A stretch of DNA of 64,000 bases from Methanothermus fervidus DSM 2088 (GCA_000166095.1 CP002278.1:404001-468000), one strand, 5' to 3'; numbered from the stretch's first letter, positions 18,570 through 29,353 are shown. Program-made: numbers and translations. Notes: generated by a model not told the origin, from the sequence alone.

Positions 18570-19205
18570 ATGAAAAAAGAAAAACTTTTAAAATTTCTTT
18601 CAAGGATTGGAGTTGACACACGGTTTATTACAATCATAGATTCATGTATATATATTAATAATTTAAGGTTTTCAAGATTTTCAAGGAAAAGAGAGAAGAT
18701 TTTAAAAAAATACTTTCCAGAAATAAAAGTAATTAGATCAAAAATATTTCAAAGGATTTCTACAAGAAGTAAAAATATTTTAAGAGATGAATTAAAACCA
18801 AAGGACAGAGTATTAATCATGAAAACAGATAAAATTAGATACACTGCAGCTTATGCAGTCTTAGAACCATACACAAGAAAATATGGAATTAAAATAGTAG
18901 AAAAAAATCCAGATTGTATAGTAAATCCACTGACGTTGGATGACATAGTTATTAACGTGTTTAAAAAACTTTTATCAGGAAAAAAATTAAAAATGGAAGT
19001 AAAAAAAGATAACAAGAGAGTTATATATCCCCTCTCAAAAGTTCCATATTCTTGGATATGTAAATGGTTAAAAAAAGAATGTAAAATAGAATATCAAGAC
19101 AAAATGGTAAATAAATTTATGGACTTTTTCAATACAGTGGTCCCTGATTATAAAGAAAAAATTGCAAGTTCTATACTGGAACTTTCTAAAGTTATTAAAA
19201 ACTAG
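18570..19205 (+). CDS. hypothetical basic protein (211 aa)
   Basis: I do not recognise the family. The protein is Lys/Arg-rich, with RFSRFSRKREKILKKYF near residue 35, LKPKDRVLIMKTDKIRYTAAY in the middle (read in parts) and a conserved-looking DCIVNPLTLDDIV. No signal peptide or membrane helix is visible; the high charge would suit nucleic-acid binding (inference). The start ATG follows AGGATGGTAGT. Its last four bases overlap the convergent rfcL. Codon use looks like its neighbours. Confidence 0.75.
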   Translation: MKKEKLLKFLSRIGVDTRFITIIDSCIYINNLRFSRFSRKREKILKKYFPEIKVIRSKIFQRISTRSKNILRDELKPKDRVLIMKTDKIRYTAAYAVLEPYTRKYGIKIVEKNPDCIVNPLTLDDIVINVFKKLLSGKKLKMEVKKDNKRVIYPLSKVPYSWICKWLKKECKIEYQDKMVNKFMDFFNTVVPDYKEKIASSILELSKVIKN

Positions 19206-20419
19206 GAAAGGAGTTTTAATTCTTTTAGGAATTTTACTTCATTTTTTTCAAAACCTGCAAAGCGTGATATTTCTTCTGACATTTTAGAATTTTGTAGAAT
19301 AATTTTTAAATATGGTAAAAAGGTGAAAGCAACCTTTTTTGAGACATGTAATCTATTGGCTAATTTCTCTAAAATTGTATCTATTTTTTCTATTTTTTTT
19401 CTTGCACTTCTTCTTAACTTGAAGTATGAAGGACCACTATACCTAGTAAATTTCTTATATTTTTTATCTTTAGAAAATGCTACACCTAAAGTCATTAAAT
19501 TAATTGCATATTTCCAATATCCATAATTTTGTGTTCTTTGAGCCCTTCCTAAATATACATCTGCCTTAGAAATCATGTCATAAGCTTTTTTAATTTCATG
19601 AGGCTTTTCATATTCTCTTGGTATATTTTCTGCAATAAATTCTAAAATATAGTTGGGGTCTTCATCCGTACTCCGCACTTTCTGCATGACATGAGACATG
19701 CTCTCACTTTTAAGAACAACAATAGATAGTTCAAGTATGTTAGAAAATTCATCTTTTGTTGCCAAATAATCTAAATATTCTGGCTTTATTTCTTTTTCAC
19801 CTCTTGCTATAGCTTCCAACATATTTATAGCTTGTCTAACATCGCCAGAAGCCTTTTTAGCAATTTCCATAAGCACTGATCTATTAAATTTTATTTTTTC
19901 TTTCCTACATATTCTTCCTAACAATGCTACAATTGATCTAGCTGGTGGTCTTCTTAACTTCAAAACTTTGCATTTCTTTCTGATCCTAGCAAGATGTCTA
20001 GTGTAAATATCATTTGCTGTTAATACTATTGGATGTTTACTAATGTCTATTATTTTTAAAATTGCGCTTGCACCGCCTCTATCTTCTATACTATGAATAT
20101 TATCCACTTCATCTAACACAATAACTCGTTCATGTTTCCCAAAAAGACTACCTGATTTAGATGATTCCCCCACAATACGCATTAGTATTGAATATGATCT
20201 TTTATCACTAGCATTTAAGCTAATACTATCTGAAAACTTATTAGAAATTATTTGGGCTAACGCTGTTTTACCTACTCCAGTAGGACCTACCAACAATAAA
20301 GGAGGTTGTGGTTTACCTTCTTTCCAGTCTCTAATCCACTTTCTTACTTCTTCAACTACTTTCCTATTGCCTATAAATTCATCAAAATCTTTTGGACGAT
20401 ATTTTTCAACCCACTTCAA
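19202..20419 (-). CDS. rfcL: replication factor C large subunit
   Basis: The clamp-loader large subunit loads PCNA on primed DNA with RfcS. EKYRPK opens the protein, Walker A is GPTGVGKT (residues 45-52), Walker B is VLDEVDN, and the AAA lid follows (ASGDVRQAINMLEAIARG). It starts at TTG 20419, with GGTGATC just upstream. At 405 residues it is shorter than related methanogen RfcL proteins, which usually end in a charged linker and a PCNA-binding box; here the frame stops after KELKLLS and no continuation is seen in other frames. It is 21 bases downstream of rfcS. Confidence 0.94.
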   Translation of the reverse strand: MKWVEKYRPKDFDEFIGNRKVVEEVRKWIRDWKEGKPQPPLLLVGPTGVGKTALAQIISNKFSDSISLNASDKRSYSILMRIVGESSKSGSLFGKHERVIVLDEVDNIHSIEDRGGASAILKIIDISKHPIVLTANDIYTRHLARIRKKCKVLKLRRPPARSIVALLGRICRKEKIKFNRSVLMEIAKKASGDVRQAINMLEAIARGEKEIKPEYLDYLATKDEFSNILELSIVVLKSESMSHVMQKVRSTDEDPNYILEFIAENIPREYEKPHEIKKAYDMISKADVYLGRAQRTQNYGYWKYAINLMTLGVAFSKDKKYKKFTRYSGPSYFKLRRSARKKIEKIDTILEKLANRLHVSKKVAFTFLPYLKIILQNSKMSEEISRFAGFEKNEVKFLKELKLLS

Positions 20420-20440
20420 ATGATCACCTTGGAGAAAATA

Positions 20441-21397
20441 TTAGATAGGCCGTAATAAACTTGCAAGCAATGATTCTAGCTGTATTCTTGGATTTGCTCC
20501 TTCTCTTATCCTGAAATCATATTCACCAATTACATCTACAAATTTCACATATGTTTCTTCATCTACTTCTCCATCAATGGCTAACCTTGAAAATTCTCGA
20601 TATATTTGATCTATTAAATCTTCTCCACTTACACCATATGATATCATTATTTCCCTCAGCATTTCTCTAGCTTTTAAAAACTCTCCATTTAACGCCTTTA
20701 CTATCATTTTTCTAACATCTTCTGGTCTAGCCTTTGATACAACATCATATATGTCATCTTCAGTTATAGTTTTATCCAAAGCAGCTGCAGCTTGTAATAT
20801 GTTGATCGCTTTACGAAGATCTCCTTCAGCAAAATAAACTATTGCATCAAGGGCTTTCTCTTCATAATCTACATTTTCTTTTTCACAAATGTATTTTAGT
20901 CTCTTTATAATATCCTTGGATTTAAGAGGTAAGAATCTAAAAACTACACATCTAGACTGAACAGGTTCAATAATTTTGGAAGAATAATTACATGAAAGAA
21001 TGAAAGTTGCAGTTTCAGCATACATTTCCATTTCTCTTCTTAATGCTTGTTGAGCATCTCTAGTCATATTATCTACTTCATCTAAAAATACAATTCTAAA
21101 TGGAGCATTAATTGGTCTTAATCTGCAAAAATTTTTTATTTCAGTTCTTACAGTATCTATACCTCTTGCATCAGAAGCATTTAACTCTAAAAAATTTTGT
21201 TGCCAATATTCTCCAAGTATTTCTCTGGCAAGTGCAAGTGCCACTGTAGTTTTACCAACGCCAGCAGGCCCTGCAAAAAGCAAATTTGGTAAAGTTTTCT
21301 TTTCTACATATTTTTTTAATCTTGAGACAACGTGTTTTTGATTTACAACGTCATCTAATACTTTAGGCCTATATTTTTCTGTCCATATACCTGTCAT
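20441..21397 (-). CDS. rfcS: replication factor C small subunit
   Basis: This is the small ATPase subunit of the clamp loader. [12 protein letters not shown] is at the N-terminus, Walker A GPAGVGKT at residues 43-50, Walker B FLDEVDN, the arginine-finger SRC motif ([11 protein letters not shown]), and [13 protein letters not shown] in the lid. Length is 318 residues from ATG 21397, which has GGTGAT just upstream; an in-frame TTG at 21409 is less likely. No intein interrupts it. It begins six bases after argH ends. Confidence 0.96.
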   Translation of the reverse strand: MTGIWTEKYRPKVLDDVVNQKHVVSRLKKYVEKKTLPNLLFAGPAGVGKTTVALALAREILGEYWQQNFLELNASDARGIDTVRTEIKNFCRLRPINAPFRIVFLDEVDNMTRDAQQALRREMEMYAETATFILSCNYSSKIIEPVQSRCVVFRFLPLKSKDIIKRLKYICEKENVDYEEKALDAIVYFAEGDLRKAINILQAAAALDKTITEDDIYDVVSKARPEDVRKMIVKALNGEFLKAREMLREIMISYGVSGEDLIDQIYREFSRLAIDGEVDEETYVKFVDVIGEYDFRIREGANPRIQLESLLASLLRPI

Positions 21398-21402
21398 TAT
21401 GA

Positions 21403-22812
21403 TCACCAACGGTCATATTCATTTTTGACATATTTTTGGAGTGAAATTATAGATTTTTCAACAGCTTTTGGCGATGGTCCACCCACTATATTTCTCTGTT
21501 TTATACATTCAAATGGATCAATGACTTTCTTTAGTTCTTCATCCTTAATGTTTAATTTTTTACCGATTACTTTTTTACTAACTTCATCCAAAATTTTAGA
21601 ATTAATTTCTGAAGGTTTGATACCTTCATCTATGCATTTACTTACTAATTTTCCAACTATTTTGTGTGCAACCCTGAATGGCAATTTCCTTTTTTTTACA
21701 ATTAGATCTGCAATATCAGTTGCAACAGAAAAATTAGATTTAGCAAGCTCTATTCCTCTCTTTTTATTTATTTTTATACTTGATAACATTCCTTCCATAA
21801 TGTCTATAATTTTTTCTATGGTATTAACAGAATTCCAGAGATGAGGAGTCACTTCTTGTAAATCTCTATTGTAACTATGTGGCAATGCTTTTAAAATACT
21901 CATAACAGACATTAAATCCCCATATAAATTAGAAGATTTTGCCCTTATAATTTCAGCTACATCAGGATTCTTTTTTTGAGGCATTATTGATGATGTAGAA
22001 CAAAATTCATCGCCAATTTCAATTAATCCAAATTCATAGGTACTCCAAAGAATTAATTCTTCACATATTCTACTTATGTTTGTAGCTAGCATGGCTAAAT
22101 CAAAAATTGTTTCGGCAATAAAATCTCGTGAACTTACAGCATCTATTGAATTTTCAAAATAAGATGAAAAACCAAGAATTTTTGTTGTAGTTTTTCTATT
22201 TATTGGAAATGTAGTGGTTGTCATAGCGGCTGATCCTAGTGGATTTATATCTATTCTTTTATAAGTATCTTTTAATCTTTCATAATCTCTTTTTAGCGAA
22301 TTTGCATATGCCAACAAATAATGTGCAAAAGTAGTTGGTTGTGCATGTTGCAGATGTGTATATCCCACCATCACAGTTTCTTTATGTTTTGATGCTAATT
22401 TTGAAATCTTGTAAATTAGATTAAGTAATTTCTTACATAATTTTTCAATTTTGGATTTCAGTGCCAACCTAAGATCTGTAACCACTTGATCGTTCCTTGA
22501 TTTCCCAATATGCATGAAACCTGCTTCTTCACCAATTTTAGAGGTCACATAATTTTCTATTGCCATGTGAATATCTTCTAATGATGGATCTAAATCTAAA
22601 GCTTTTATTCCTTTTTTTTTCAATTCTTTTAAAGTTTTTATTATTTTATTTGCAATCTCAACATCTATTATATTTTCTTCTGCCAACATTTGTACATGTG
22701 CAATATTACAGTCAATATCAGCTTCAAATATATAACGATCAAAATCTAAAGATGACAAAAATTTTGCAACATCTTTTTTCATGTCTTTTTTTAATCTGCT
22801 CCTAATATCCAA
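21403..22812 (-). CDS. argH: argininosuccinate lyase
   Basis: The enzyme splits argininosuccinate into arginine and fumarate. The fumarase/aspartase signature [12 protein letters not shown] (written here as [13 protein letters not shown] in the sequence) lies near residue 280, with the catalytic [10 protein letters not shown] region ([15 protein letters not shown]) near 100 and [17 protein letters not shown] near 150. Length is 469 residues, normal. The start is TTG behind GGTG. It lies between rps27ae (six-base gap) and rfcS, an arginine-synthesis gene inside an information-processing operon. Confidence 0.95.
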   Translation of the reverse strand: MDIRSRLKKDMKKDVAKFLSSLDFDRYIFEADIDCNIAHVQMLAEENIIDVEIANKIIKTLKELKKKGIKALDLDPSLEDIHMAIENYVTSKIGEEAGFMHIGKSRNDQVVTDLRLALKSKIEKLCKKLLNLIYKISKLASKHKETVMVGYTHLQHAQPTTFAHYLLAYANSLKRDYERLKDTYKRIDINPLGSAAMTTTTFPINRKTTTKILGFSSYFENSIDAVSSRDFIAETIFDLAMLATNISRICEELILWSTYEFGLIEIGDEFCSTSSIMPQKKNPDVAEIIRAKSSNLYGDLMSVMSILKALPHSYNRDLQEVTPHLWNSVNTIEKIIDIMEGMLSSIKINKKRGIELAKSNFSVATDIADLIVKKRKLPFRVAHKIVGKLVSKCIDEGIKPSEINSKILDEVSKKVIGKKLNIKDEELKKVIDPFECIKQRNIVGGPSPKAVEKSIISLQKYVKNEYDRW

Positions 22813-22818
22813 TCTTTT

Positions 22819-22974
22819 TCACCTTTTTCTTTTCCACTTAGTATATCCACATTTACCACATGCGTATCTGTCACCATGGTCTGCCATAAACACACCACTT
22901 GAACATCGTGGACAAAATGGATTTTTGCGTATTATTTTGTCACCTTTTATTTCATATAATTTGTATTTAGCCAT
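22819..22974 (-). CDS. rps27ae: ribosomal protein S27ae
   Basis: A 51-residue protein with a Cys4 zinc ribbon: CPRC (residues 23-26) and CGKCGYTKWKR near the C-terminus. It matches archaeal S27ae of the small subunit. It begins with MAKYKLYEIKG, with GGTG of the ribosome-binding site in the tail of rps24e, whose stop is two bases upstream. The order S24e-S27ae is conserved in archaea. Confidence 0.94.
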   Translation of the reverse strand: MAKYKLYEIKGDKIIRKNPFCPRCSSGVFMADHGDRYACGKCGYTKWKRKR

Positions 22975-22976
22975 TT

Positions 22977-23282
22977 TTATTCACCTTCTTTAGCTTTACT
23001 TTCTCCAATTTTATTTTTCCTTATTATATGTTCTTGCTCTATTTCCTCTAAACTTTCTTTTGAATCATATATTTTAGCATATCCTACACATCTTCCTTCC
23101 CCATATCTTGGCTCGAGAGTATCTATCACTATCAATTCCTTATTAACATCCAATATACTACTCAATTTGTCTCTTACATCAACTCTTTTAGGTGTAGGTT
23201 CTCCTGAATGCAAACATTCAAATTTTATTTCTTTTCTTTTTAGTAGTTCGTTCCTTTTTTCTTCAGTTATATTTATTTCCAT
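22977..23282 (-). CDS. rps24e: ribosomal protein S24e
   Basis: A 101-residue small-subunit protein. N-terminal MEINITEEKRNELLKRKEI and the motif GEGRCVGYAKIYD are typical of archaeal/eukaryotic S24e; the C-terminus is a charged helix. Its start overlaps the preceding dephospho-CoA kinase gene by 20 bases, indicating coupled translation. Confidence 0.95.
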   Translation of the reverse strand: MEINITEEKRNELLKRKEIKFECLHSGEPTPKRVDVRDKLSSILDVNKELIVIDTLEPRYGEGRCVGYAKIYDSKESLEEIEQEHIIRKNKIGESKAKEGE

Positions 23283-23772
23283 GCTCTTTCACCTCTTTGA
23301 ATTCTTTAATAATTTTTTTTGCTTTGTTTTTGGATTTATCAGCGTCAACTACTACTACTCCCTCATTTGGTTGACCATACAAAATTAAAGCTTTACTGGA
23401 AAATAAAATTGCTGGCAAAACTGCTAAGTCTTCCTCACCAGATACATTTATTATTGTTTTTTCTTTTGATTTTAAAGCCTTTTTTATAGCGTTCATCAAT
23501 GATTCAGTTATCGTACCTGGCGGATTACTAACATTCAATATTTTTGATTTATATTCTATTCTATAATAAGATTTTTTTCTCTGTATTTTTCTGTCTATTA
23601 TAGCTACATCAGGATATATACCTCTATCTACAAGATTTTTAGTAGTTTCATCGCCAACAGAAATTATTTTGTATTCATTTGGTGGAAAATTTTTTATATC
23701 ATCAATTGATTTATACAATTTTCCAAAGGGTTTTTTTAATTTTTTTCTTAATTTTTTTGGCAATATAAGCAC
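23263..23772 (-). CDS. GTP-dependent dephospho-CoA kinase (DUF359)
   Basis: The 169-residue protein matches archaeal COG1909/DUF359, shown in other archaea to phosphorylate dephospho-CoA with GTP in the last step of CoA synthesis. Visible motifs are ISVGDETTKNLVDRG, PDVAIIDRKIQRK, VSNPPGTIT and VSGEEDLAVLPAI, then YGQPNEGVVVVD. It lies between spt4 (one-base overlap at 23772) and rps24e (20-base overlap), its usual location in methanogen operons. Confidence 0.9.
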   Translation of the reverse strand: MLILPKKLRKKLKKPFGKLYKSIDDIKNFPPNEYKIISVGDETTKNLVDRGIYPDVAIIDRKIQRKKSYYRIEYKSKILNVSNPPGTITESLMNAIKKALKSKEKTIINVSGEEDLAVLPAILFSSKALILYGQPNEGVVVVDADKSKNKAKKIIKEFKEVKEHGNKYN

Positions 23773-23954
23773 TATCTAACCCTCAAAGCATATTCTCCAG
23801 GCAAATTAATGTTCAATTCTTTTGCCATCCTTGATTTATTAGGATCTATAACTATAAGTAATCCACTCCAATTTTCTGAGGTTGGAGCTTTACATACTGG
23901 GCACTGATCTTCAGATGTTATTCGTTTGCATTTTGTACAGGCTTTTTCTATCAT
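23772..23954 (-). CDS. spt4: Spt4 (RNA polymerase subunit E'')
   Basis: A 60-residue zinc-ribbon protein with CTKCKRIT and QCPVCKAPT Cys pairs and the [16 protein letters not shown] motif of archaeal Spt4. It partners Spt5 to increase RNA polymerase processivity. The start ATG overlaps the rpo7 stop (23951-23954). Confidence 0.95.
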   Translation of the reverse strand: MIEKACTKCKRITSEDQCPVCKAPTSENWSGLLIVIDPNKSRMAKELNINLPGEYALRVR

Positions 23955-24532
23955 TTTTTATTCTCCTTTTTTTCTTTCTTTTTCTTCTCTTTTTTCTTCT
24001 CTTCTTCAATCCATTCAAGTTTTCCTAATCCTGGTTGTCTCATTGTTAATCCAATATTAACTTTGAGAGGTAATTGTTTTGTACTTATTGCGACTATTCG
24101 TGCTCTTACTTTATCCCCTTCTTTTAACACTCTCTTAGTTTCTTTTCCTACCAAAATACAATTTTTTGGATCATAATCAATATAATCGTCAGTTATTTGA
24201 GATATATGGACTAGTCCATCTACAGGGCCTATTCTAACGAAAGCTCCAAATTCTGTAATTTCAATAACTTCCCCTTCAATAATTTCATGTAATTCAGGCT
24301 TAAAAAACAGTGCATTGAATGTTACATCATAATATGCTGCGCCATCTCCTATTATTACTTTACCAACGCCTATATCTTCTATATTTTTTATAGCTATCAT
24401 GAACCCAAGTTTTTTGTCAAAAGTTCCAACTAAGGATTGTGTTAATATATCCATAACAACTTCTTCTAAAGGTTCTTCAAATCGTGATGGAGGTACTCTA
24501 ACAGTATTAACCAGCTTAGTTAAATAGTACAA
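23951..24532 (-). CDS. rpo7: RNA polymerase subunit Rpo7 (E')
   Basis: The N-terminal RNP-like domain ([18 protein letters not shown]) and the S1 RNA-binding domain ([25 protein letters not shown]) define Rpo7, which forms the RNA polymerase stalk with Rpo4. The C-terminus is a Lys/Glu tail. The start is TTG at 24532 with GAGGTG just upstream, nine bases after ppa ends. Length of 193 residues is normal. Confidence 0.95.
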   Translation of the reverse strand: MYYLTKLVNTVRVPPSRFEEPLEEVVMDILTQSLVGTFDKKLGFMIAIKNIEDIGVGKVIIGDGAAYYDVTFNALFFKPELHEIIEGEVIEITEFGAFVRIGPVDGLVHISQITDDYIDYDPKNCILVGKETKRVLKEGDKVRARIVAISTKQLPLKVNIGLTMRQPGLGKLEWIEEEKKKEKKKKEKKENKK

Positions 24533-24541
24533 AGTGACACC

Positions 24542-25072
24542 TCATCCAAACTTCTTTTTATAAAGCTCTATAGAATGAATTATAGCTTTATGTGCGTATT
24601 TAACGTCTTTCCAACCCTTTACTTCAGTTTTCTTTCCTTCTAAACGTTTATATTCTGAAAAGAAATGAGCTATTTCATCTAGAATATGGGAAGGTATTTC
24701 ATCAATATTTTTTATCTCTTTGTATCTTGGATCCTCTACAGGTACAGCGAGTATTTTATCATCTTGTTTACCTTTATCTATCATTTCCATCATTCCGATA
24801 GGCCTTGCTTCTATAATACAGCCAGGAAATGTAGGTTCTTCCATCATTACAAGTATATCTAGTGGATCACCGTCGTCATATAAAGTTTGTGGTATTATAC
24901 CATAATCAGCTGGATACATAAAAGGAGAATAAAGTACTCTATCTAAACTAAAAGCTCCTAATTCTTTATTATATTCATATTTATTTCTAGAACCTTTTGG
25001 GATCTCTATTACAGCATAAACAATTTCAGGTGCTGAAGGACCTGGTTTTATATCTTTCCAAAGATCTACCAT
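24542..25072 (-). CDS. ppa: inorganic pyrophosphatase (family I)
   Basis: The enzyme hydrolyses pyrophosphate and pulls biosynthetic reactions forward. Family I signatures are visible: [23 protein letters not shown], and the metal-binding [11 protein letters not shown]. The C-terminus has [15 protein letters not shown] 25072 is chosen because GGGGTGAG lies four bases upstream; GTG at 25081 overlaps that site. Length is 176 residues. Confidence 0.95.
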   Translation of the reverse strand: MVDLWKDIKPGPSAPEIVYAVIEIPKGSRNKYEYNKELGAFSLDRVLYSPFMYPADYGIIPQTLYDDGDPLDILVMMEEPTFPGCIIEARPIGMMEMIDKGKQDDKILAVPVEDPRYKEIKNIDEIPSHILDEIAHFFSEYKRLEGKKTEVKGWKDVKYAHKAIIHSIELYKKKFG

Positions 25073-25084
25073 TTTACTCACCCC

Positions 25085-25490
25085 TCATCTAATGTAACCA
25101 TCTATATCTAGATATTTTTTCTGTCTTAAATAAATAACAGGTATTCCTTTTTCTCTAGCCCTTTTTCTTAATTTTTTATCATTAGTACATAATATATCAG
25201 CTACCCTAAGCAATGCATCGTCTATTGTTTCACCTTTTTTAATATCTTCCTTTGAAATTTCAATTTCTTTTGAATTTTTAATAAGTTTTAATGCAAAATC
25301 CGCAGCAATTTTATCTTTGCCTTGTAAATTCTCCCTAACTCTTTTCAATTCTTCCAAAACAAAAAAATGGAACTATTATTTTACAATTAGGAACTAACTT
25401 TTTAATTTCTTCTATAATATCAACTTTAAATTGTATTGGTAAAAATAAAAAATTTGTGTCTAAAACAACATTCTTATTTGAGCACACCAT
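25085..25490 (-). pseudogene. PIN-domain nuclease (Fcf1/Utp24-like), frameshifted at a run of seven T
   Basis: An N-terminal part (NVVLDTNFLFLPIQFK, then PNCKIIVPF) and a C-terminal part (EELKRVRENLQGKDK, TIDDALLRVAD, LCTNDKKLRKRA) lie in different frames. They join if one base is removed from the seven-base run at 25361-25367 (A on the plus strand). The joined protein is about 134 residues with the four PIN acidic positions (VLDTN, EEL, DDALL, CTND). It resembles archaeal COG1412, related to eukaryotic Fcf1/Utp24 rRNA-processing nuclease. The start (ATG 25490 or GTG 25487) overlaps the aIF2-gamma stop by up to 17 bases. It may be real loss, a read error or slippage. Confidence 0.8.
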
Positions 25491-26700
25491 ATCCTATTAG
25501 CCTCCACCTGGCACCCAATCTTCGTGAAATTGCAGCCCTCTGACCAGGTTCAGCGCATACTGGTAATTTTAAGACTACTTCAACTTCATCGCCCTTAATG
25601 TGCTTAATGACACCAACTGTTGTCGCAGTTCCTATGTTTATCATTAAAGGTTCGTTCATTTTTAAAGGTTCTACTTTTCTTTCTTCTTCTGTACCAACTA
25701 CTCTTTTTAGTAAATGCACCTCTAAATTTAAAGTATGTAAAACTTCTGGCAATGTACCAACTTTTCCAGCTACAGACCCTGATAATGAATCAGCCTTTGT
25801 TAGTGAAGGATCTAATTTTGTGCCTACTCCTATTAATCCCCCAGGCTTCACTTCGTCCATTGGTTCATTACCAGCAACAAGACTAACAATTTCTGAATAT
25901 AAACTTTCCCATTTTTTTCTACCTTTTTTCTTAATTTCAATGCCTGGTTTTATTTCTATTTCATCTCCAACCGCCAATCGTCCTTGAATTAATGAACCAC
26001 CTATTACTCCTCCCTTTAGTTTGTCGGGAGGCGTCCCTGGTTTATTTATATCAAAAGAACGTGCCACAAACATTCTGGCTGGCTTGTTAACAGGTCTTTT
26101 TGGTGTTTTAATTGTTTTTTCAATGGCTTCAATCAATACATCTATGTTAGCACCTTGTTGTGCAGATACTGGAATAATAGGTGAATTTTCAGCAACAGTT
26201 CCTTTTATAAATTCTTTAATTTCCTTATAATTTTCCAATGCTCTTTCTCTTGACACTGTGTCTATTTTATTTTGAACCACTACAATATCCCTGACACCTA
26301 TAACATCTAATGCCATTAAATGTTCTTTGGTTTGCGGCTGGGGGCAGGGTTCATTAGCAGCTATTACTAATATTGCTCCATCCATTATTGCTGCACCAGA
26401 AAGCATCGTGGCCATTAATGTTTCATGGCCAGGAGCATCGACAAAAGAAACTTTCCTTAATATTTTTGTTTTTGATCCACAATGTTCACAAATTTTTTTC
26501 GTGGTATAGCATTTTGGCTCTGGACAATTTGGACATTTTCTAAATATTGCATCAGCATATCCTAAACGTATGGATATTCCTCTTTTAGCTTCCTCACTAT
26601 GTGTATCTGTCCAAACACCGGATAAAGCTTTAGTTAATGTTGTTTTTCCGTGGTCTACATGACCTACCATTCCTATATTAACTTCTGATTGTAATTTCAC
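25474..26700 (-). CDS. eif2g: translation initiation factor aIF2 gamma
   Basis: The GTPase core subunit brings initiator tRNA to the ribosome. G1 is GHVDHGKTT (13-21), followed by the zinc knuckle [19 protein letters not shown] (about 56-75), DAPGHE (G3) and NKID (G4). Domains II and III follow. Length is 408 residues, as expected. It lies between rps6e and the PIN gene in the translation operon, ten bases after rps6e. Confidence 0.97.
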   Translation of the reverse strand: MKLQSEVNIGMVGHVDHGKTTLTKALSGVWTDTHSEEAKRGISIRLGYADAIFRKCPNCPEPKCYTTKKICEHCGSKTKILRKVSFVDAPGHETLMATMLSGAAIMDGAILVIAANEPCPQPQTKEHLMALDVIGVRDIVVVQNKIDTVSRERALENYKEIKEFIKGTVAENSPIIPVSAQQGANIDVLIEAIEKTIKTPKRPVNKPARMFVARSFDINKPGTPPDKLKGGVIGGSLIQGRLAVGDEIEIKPGIEIKKKGRKKWESLYSEIVSLVAGNEPMDEVKPGGLIGVGTKLDPSLTKADSLSGSVAGKVGTLPEVLHTLNLEVHLLKRVVGTEEERKVEPLKMNEPLMINIGTATTVGVIKHIKGDEVEVVLKLPVCAEPGQRAAISRRLGARWRLIGYGVLK

Positions 26701-26709
26701 AAATTACAC

Positions 26710-27084
26710 CTATTCTTCCTTTTCCTTTTTACTTATAAGTTCTTTTATCGGTTTTTCTCCCTCTTTCACAACTACAGTATTTACTTGAACAATGTCTTCA
26801 GAAATTGTGTTGCCTCTTACACTTTTACGTCGTCTTTCCCCTTTACGTCTTGGTTTAAATCCTGGTCCACTGGATAAAAGCACTTTAACTCTTCTACTAC
26901 CTTCTATATCTTTTCTCATTGGAAATCCATCTTTGTCACTGCCGCCTGTTATTTTTAATTTATAGCCAGGTAAGCCAATGATTGAACCATCAAATTCATC
27001 TCCAATTTTTAACCCAATGAGTTTGTCTGTATCTGTTTCTATTTGGTATGATTTATCTTTGTGTGAAACTACAACTTTAAACAC
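26710..27084 (-). CDS. rps6e: ribosomal protein S6e
   Basis: A 124-residue S6e with [12 protein letters not shown], the [20 protein letters not shown] motif and the basic [17 protein letters not shown] segment. It starts with GTG at 27084 behind GGGAGGG. It carries a Lys/Glu tail shorter than that of eukaryotic S6. It sits 15 bases downstream of infB in the operon. Confidence 0.96.
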   Translation of the reverse strand: MFKVVVSHKDKSYQIETDTDKLIGLKIGDEFDGSIIGLPGYKLKITGGSDKDGFPMRKDIEGSRRVKVLLSSGPGFKPRRKGERRRKSVRGNTISEDIVQVNTVVVKEGEKPIKELISKKEKEE

Positions 27085-27099
27085 GAAAAATCCCTCCCC

Positions 27100-28896
27100 C
27101 TAGCTCAATGAATATCCAGTACCATAGGTAGGATCTACTTTTCTTTTAATTTTTACAATTTCTTCAAGTGTTTCTTGTTCATCAGCTGTTAATTCATTTT
27201 TTAATTGTTTTGATAATATTTTGTAATCCTTTTCAGGTATATCACTGTATAGTATATCCCCTTCTTCAATATTTCTACCAATTATTCCACCTTTTATAGA
27301 TATGGCAACTTTTTGTCCTTTTTTTGCGGATTTTATATTTTTACCTTTATCTTGAATACTACCGACTGTTCCTACAACGTTTCCATCTTCTCTGATTAGA
27401 TTGTATCCAGGTTTCAATTTACCAGCGAGTACTTCTATTCCTGTAATAGCTGGTTTACTACTTCTAAAAACAAAACCTGGTAATATTCTTATTTTAACAG
27501 GCCTTATAATACTTTCCATTAATGATTTCTTCCTTCTTTCTTTAATTTCTTTCATCCAGTCAACATAATCTTCAATGAGCTTATATATCACATTATTAGA
27601 AAATACTTTTACACCAGATTCTTCTAAAATTGTTTTTGCTGATGGTAATATCTTAACATTGAACGCTAATATGACACCATAAATCTCATCTGTATTTTTT
27701 GAAACTTCAGCTTCTATGACATCTCTTTGAGATACATCGCCTATGTCAGCTACCCTAATTGGAACATCAGTTTCTTCTTTTAGTAATTTTATCACAGCTT
27801 CTAAAGAACCTAATGTGTCTGCTTTAATGACAATTCCTGCCTTATCTGTTTCAATTTTAACTTCTTCTAATTCTTTTCGTATTTCGTTCCGTATATCCTC
27901 TAAGTTTTCATCTTTTGCAACTCGTAAAGGAGATCCAGGAATCACATCTTTAACTCCTGGAGCAACAATTTTAACACCAGAAGCAGCGACTACTTCCTTA
28001 ACACGCTTAAATTCTGTTTTACTTTCTCTTATTTCCTCAAGAGGTTTTGGTTTTAATAATGATCTAATCCTAGTGACCACAACATCTTCTAAAGTTAACA
28101 AAACTATCTTATCATTTTGTTTTAAAACACCGTCATATATTATAGCATCTAAGGTTGTACCTAATCCCTTTTCTTCCTTTACTTCAAGTATTGTACCTTT
28201 TGCTGGAGAATCTGATTCAATAGTCAACTGATCTTTTAAATATTGTTGTGCTAATCCAATCAACAAAGTAAGTAATTCAGGTATGCCTTCACCTGTAAGT
28301 GCGCTGATTGGAACAATGCTTACTTGAGATGTGAAATCAGTGACTCTATCAAATCGTTCTGCGTTGAAACCTTCTTCATGTAAACTACCAACTAACTCAT
28401 ATATCTTTGTTTCTAAAGATTGTTGAACTTTTGGAACTTGTTTTTCAAAAGTTTCTAAAAAAGAAGAATTTTTATGTGCTTTCCATCCTCTTATCTTGTC
28501 TATTTTATTTGCAGCCACCACAAATGGAGTTTTATACATCTTTAATATGTTTAGTGCCTCATAAGTCTGGGGCTTAAAACCTTCATTAATATCAACAATA
28601 AGTATTGCTAAATCTGCTAGAGATCCTCCTCTTTTTCTCAAAGTTGTAAATGCTTCATGTCCAGGAGTATCAATAAATAATAATCCAGGAATAATTCGTT
28701 GGATTGAATATTTTTCTAATAAACCTTTACAAATTTCTTCAATTACTTTAATAGGTATTTCGGTAGCTCCAATATGTTGCGTTATCCCTCCGGCCTCTTT
28801 ATGGGCTATAGCAGTACCTCTAATATTGTCTAACAATGTTGTTTTTCCATGATCTACATGACCTAATACAGAAACTATTGGAGACCTTATTTTCAT
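27100..28896 (-). CDS. infB: translation initiation factor aIF5B (IF2-like)
   Basis: This GTPase promotes ribosomal subunit joining. G1 is GHVDHGKTT at residues 12-20, then [10 protein letters not shown] (G3), NKIDKI (G4), a long domain II-III region, and the C-terminal domain with [14 protein letters not shown]. Length is 598 residues from ATG 28896, chosen for its family-like N-terminus [17 protein letters not shown] and an upstream GAGTGAT; ATG 28908 is an alternative. No intein is seen. Confidence 0.97.
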   Translation of the reverse strand: MKIRSPIVSVLGHVDHGKTTLLDNIRGTAIAHKEAGGITQHIGATEIPIKVIEEICKGLLEKYSIQRIIPGLLFIDTPGHEAFTTLRKRGGSLADLAILIVDINEGFKPQTYEALNILKMYKTPFVVAANKIDKIRGWKAHKNSSFLETFEKQVPKVQQSLETKIYELVGSLHEEGFNAERFDRVTDFTSQVSIVPISALTGEGIPELLTLLIGLAQQYLKDQLTIESDSPAKGTILEVKEEKGLGTTLDAIIYDGVLKQNDKIVLLTLEDVVVTRIRSLLKPKPLEEIRESKTEFKRVKEVVAASGVKIVAPGVKDVIPGSPLRVAKDENLEDIRNEIRKELEEVKIETDKAGIVIKADTLGSLEAVIKLLKEETDVPIRVADIGDVSQRDVIEAEVSKNTDEIYGVILAFNVKILPSAKTILEESGVKVFSNNVIYKLIEDYVDWMKEIKERRKKSLMESIIRPVKIRILPGFVFRSSKPAITGIEVLAGKLKPGYNLIREDGNVVGTVGSIQDKGKNIKSAKKGQKVAISIKGGIIGRNIEEGDILYSDIPEKDYKILSKQLKNELTADEQETLEEIVKIKRKVDPTYGTGYSLS

Positions 28897-28900
28897 TATA

Positions 28901-29353
28901 TCACTCATATATTATATCAGCGTCTGGCATATTATACTCAAATATTTCAGAATTTTTAAAGAACAATTTAATTTCTCTTTCAGCAGATTCTGGCGAATCT
29001 GAAGCATGAATTATATTTCTACCAATTTCTAATGCGAAATCTCCTCTTATAGTACCTGATTCTGCTTCTTTAGGATCTGTTGCACCAACCATTTTTCTTA
29101 CAACACTTATACAGTTTTTACCTTTAAGTACTAAAACAACGACTGGCGACGATGTTATGTATTTTATTAAATCTTTAAAGAATGGCTTATCTTTATGTTC
29201 AGCATAATGTTTTTTGGCCAATTCTTTATCGACATCTACCATTTTCATTGCAACTATTTGTAATCCTCTTTTTTCAAAACGTTGTATGATTTCTCCAATT
29301 AGCCTACGTTTTACAGCATCAGGTTTTATCATCACAAAAGTTTTTTCCATCAT
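28901..29353 (-). CDS. ndk: nucleoside diphosphate kinase
   Basis: The enzyme transfers the terminal phosphate from ATP to other NDPs. The 150-residue protein has [16 protein letters not shown] at the start and the active-site histidine in [13 protein letters not shown] (about residue 117). Its ATG overlaps the rpl24e stop (ATGA), and it lies in the ribosomal operon, as in other Methanobacteriales. Confidence 0.97.
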   Translation of the reverse strand: MMEKTFVMIKPDAVKRRLIGEIIQRFEKRGLQIVAMKMVDVDKELAKKHYAEHKDKPFFKDLIKYITSSPVVVLVLKGKNCISVVRKMVGATDPKEAESGTIRGDFALEIGRNIIHASDSPESAEREIKLFFKNSEIFEYNMPDADIIYE

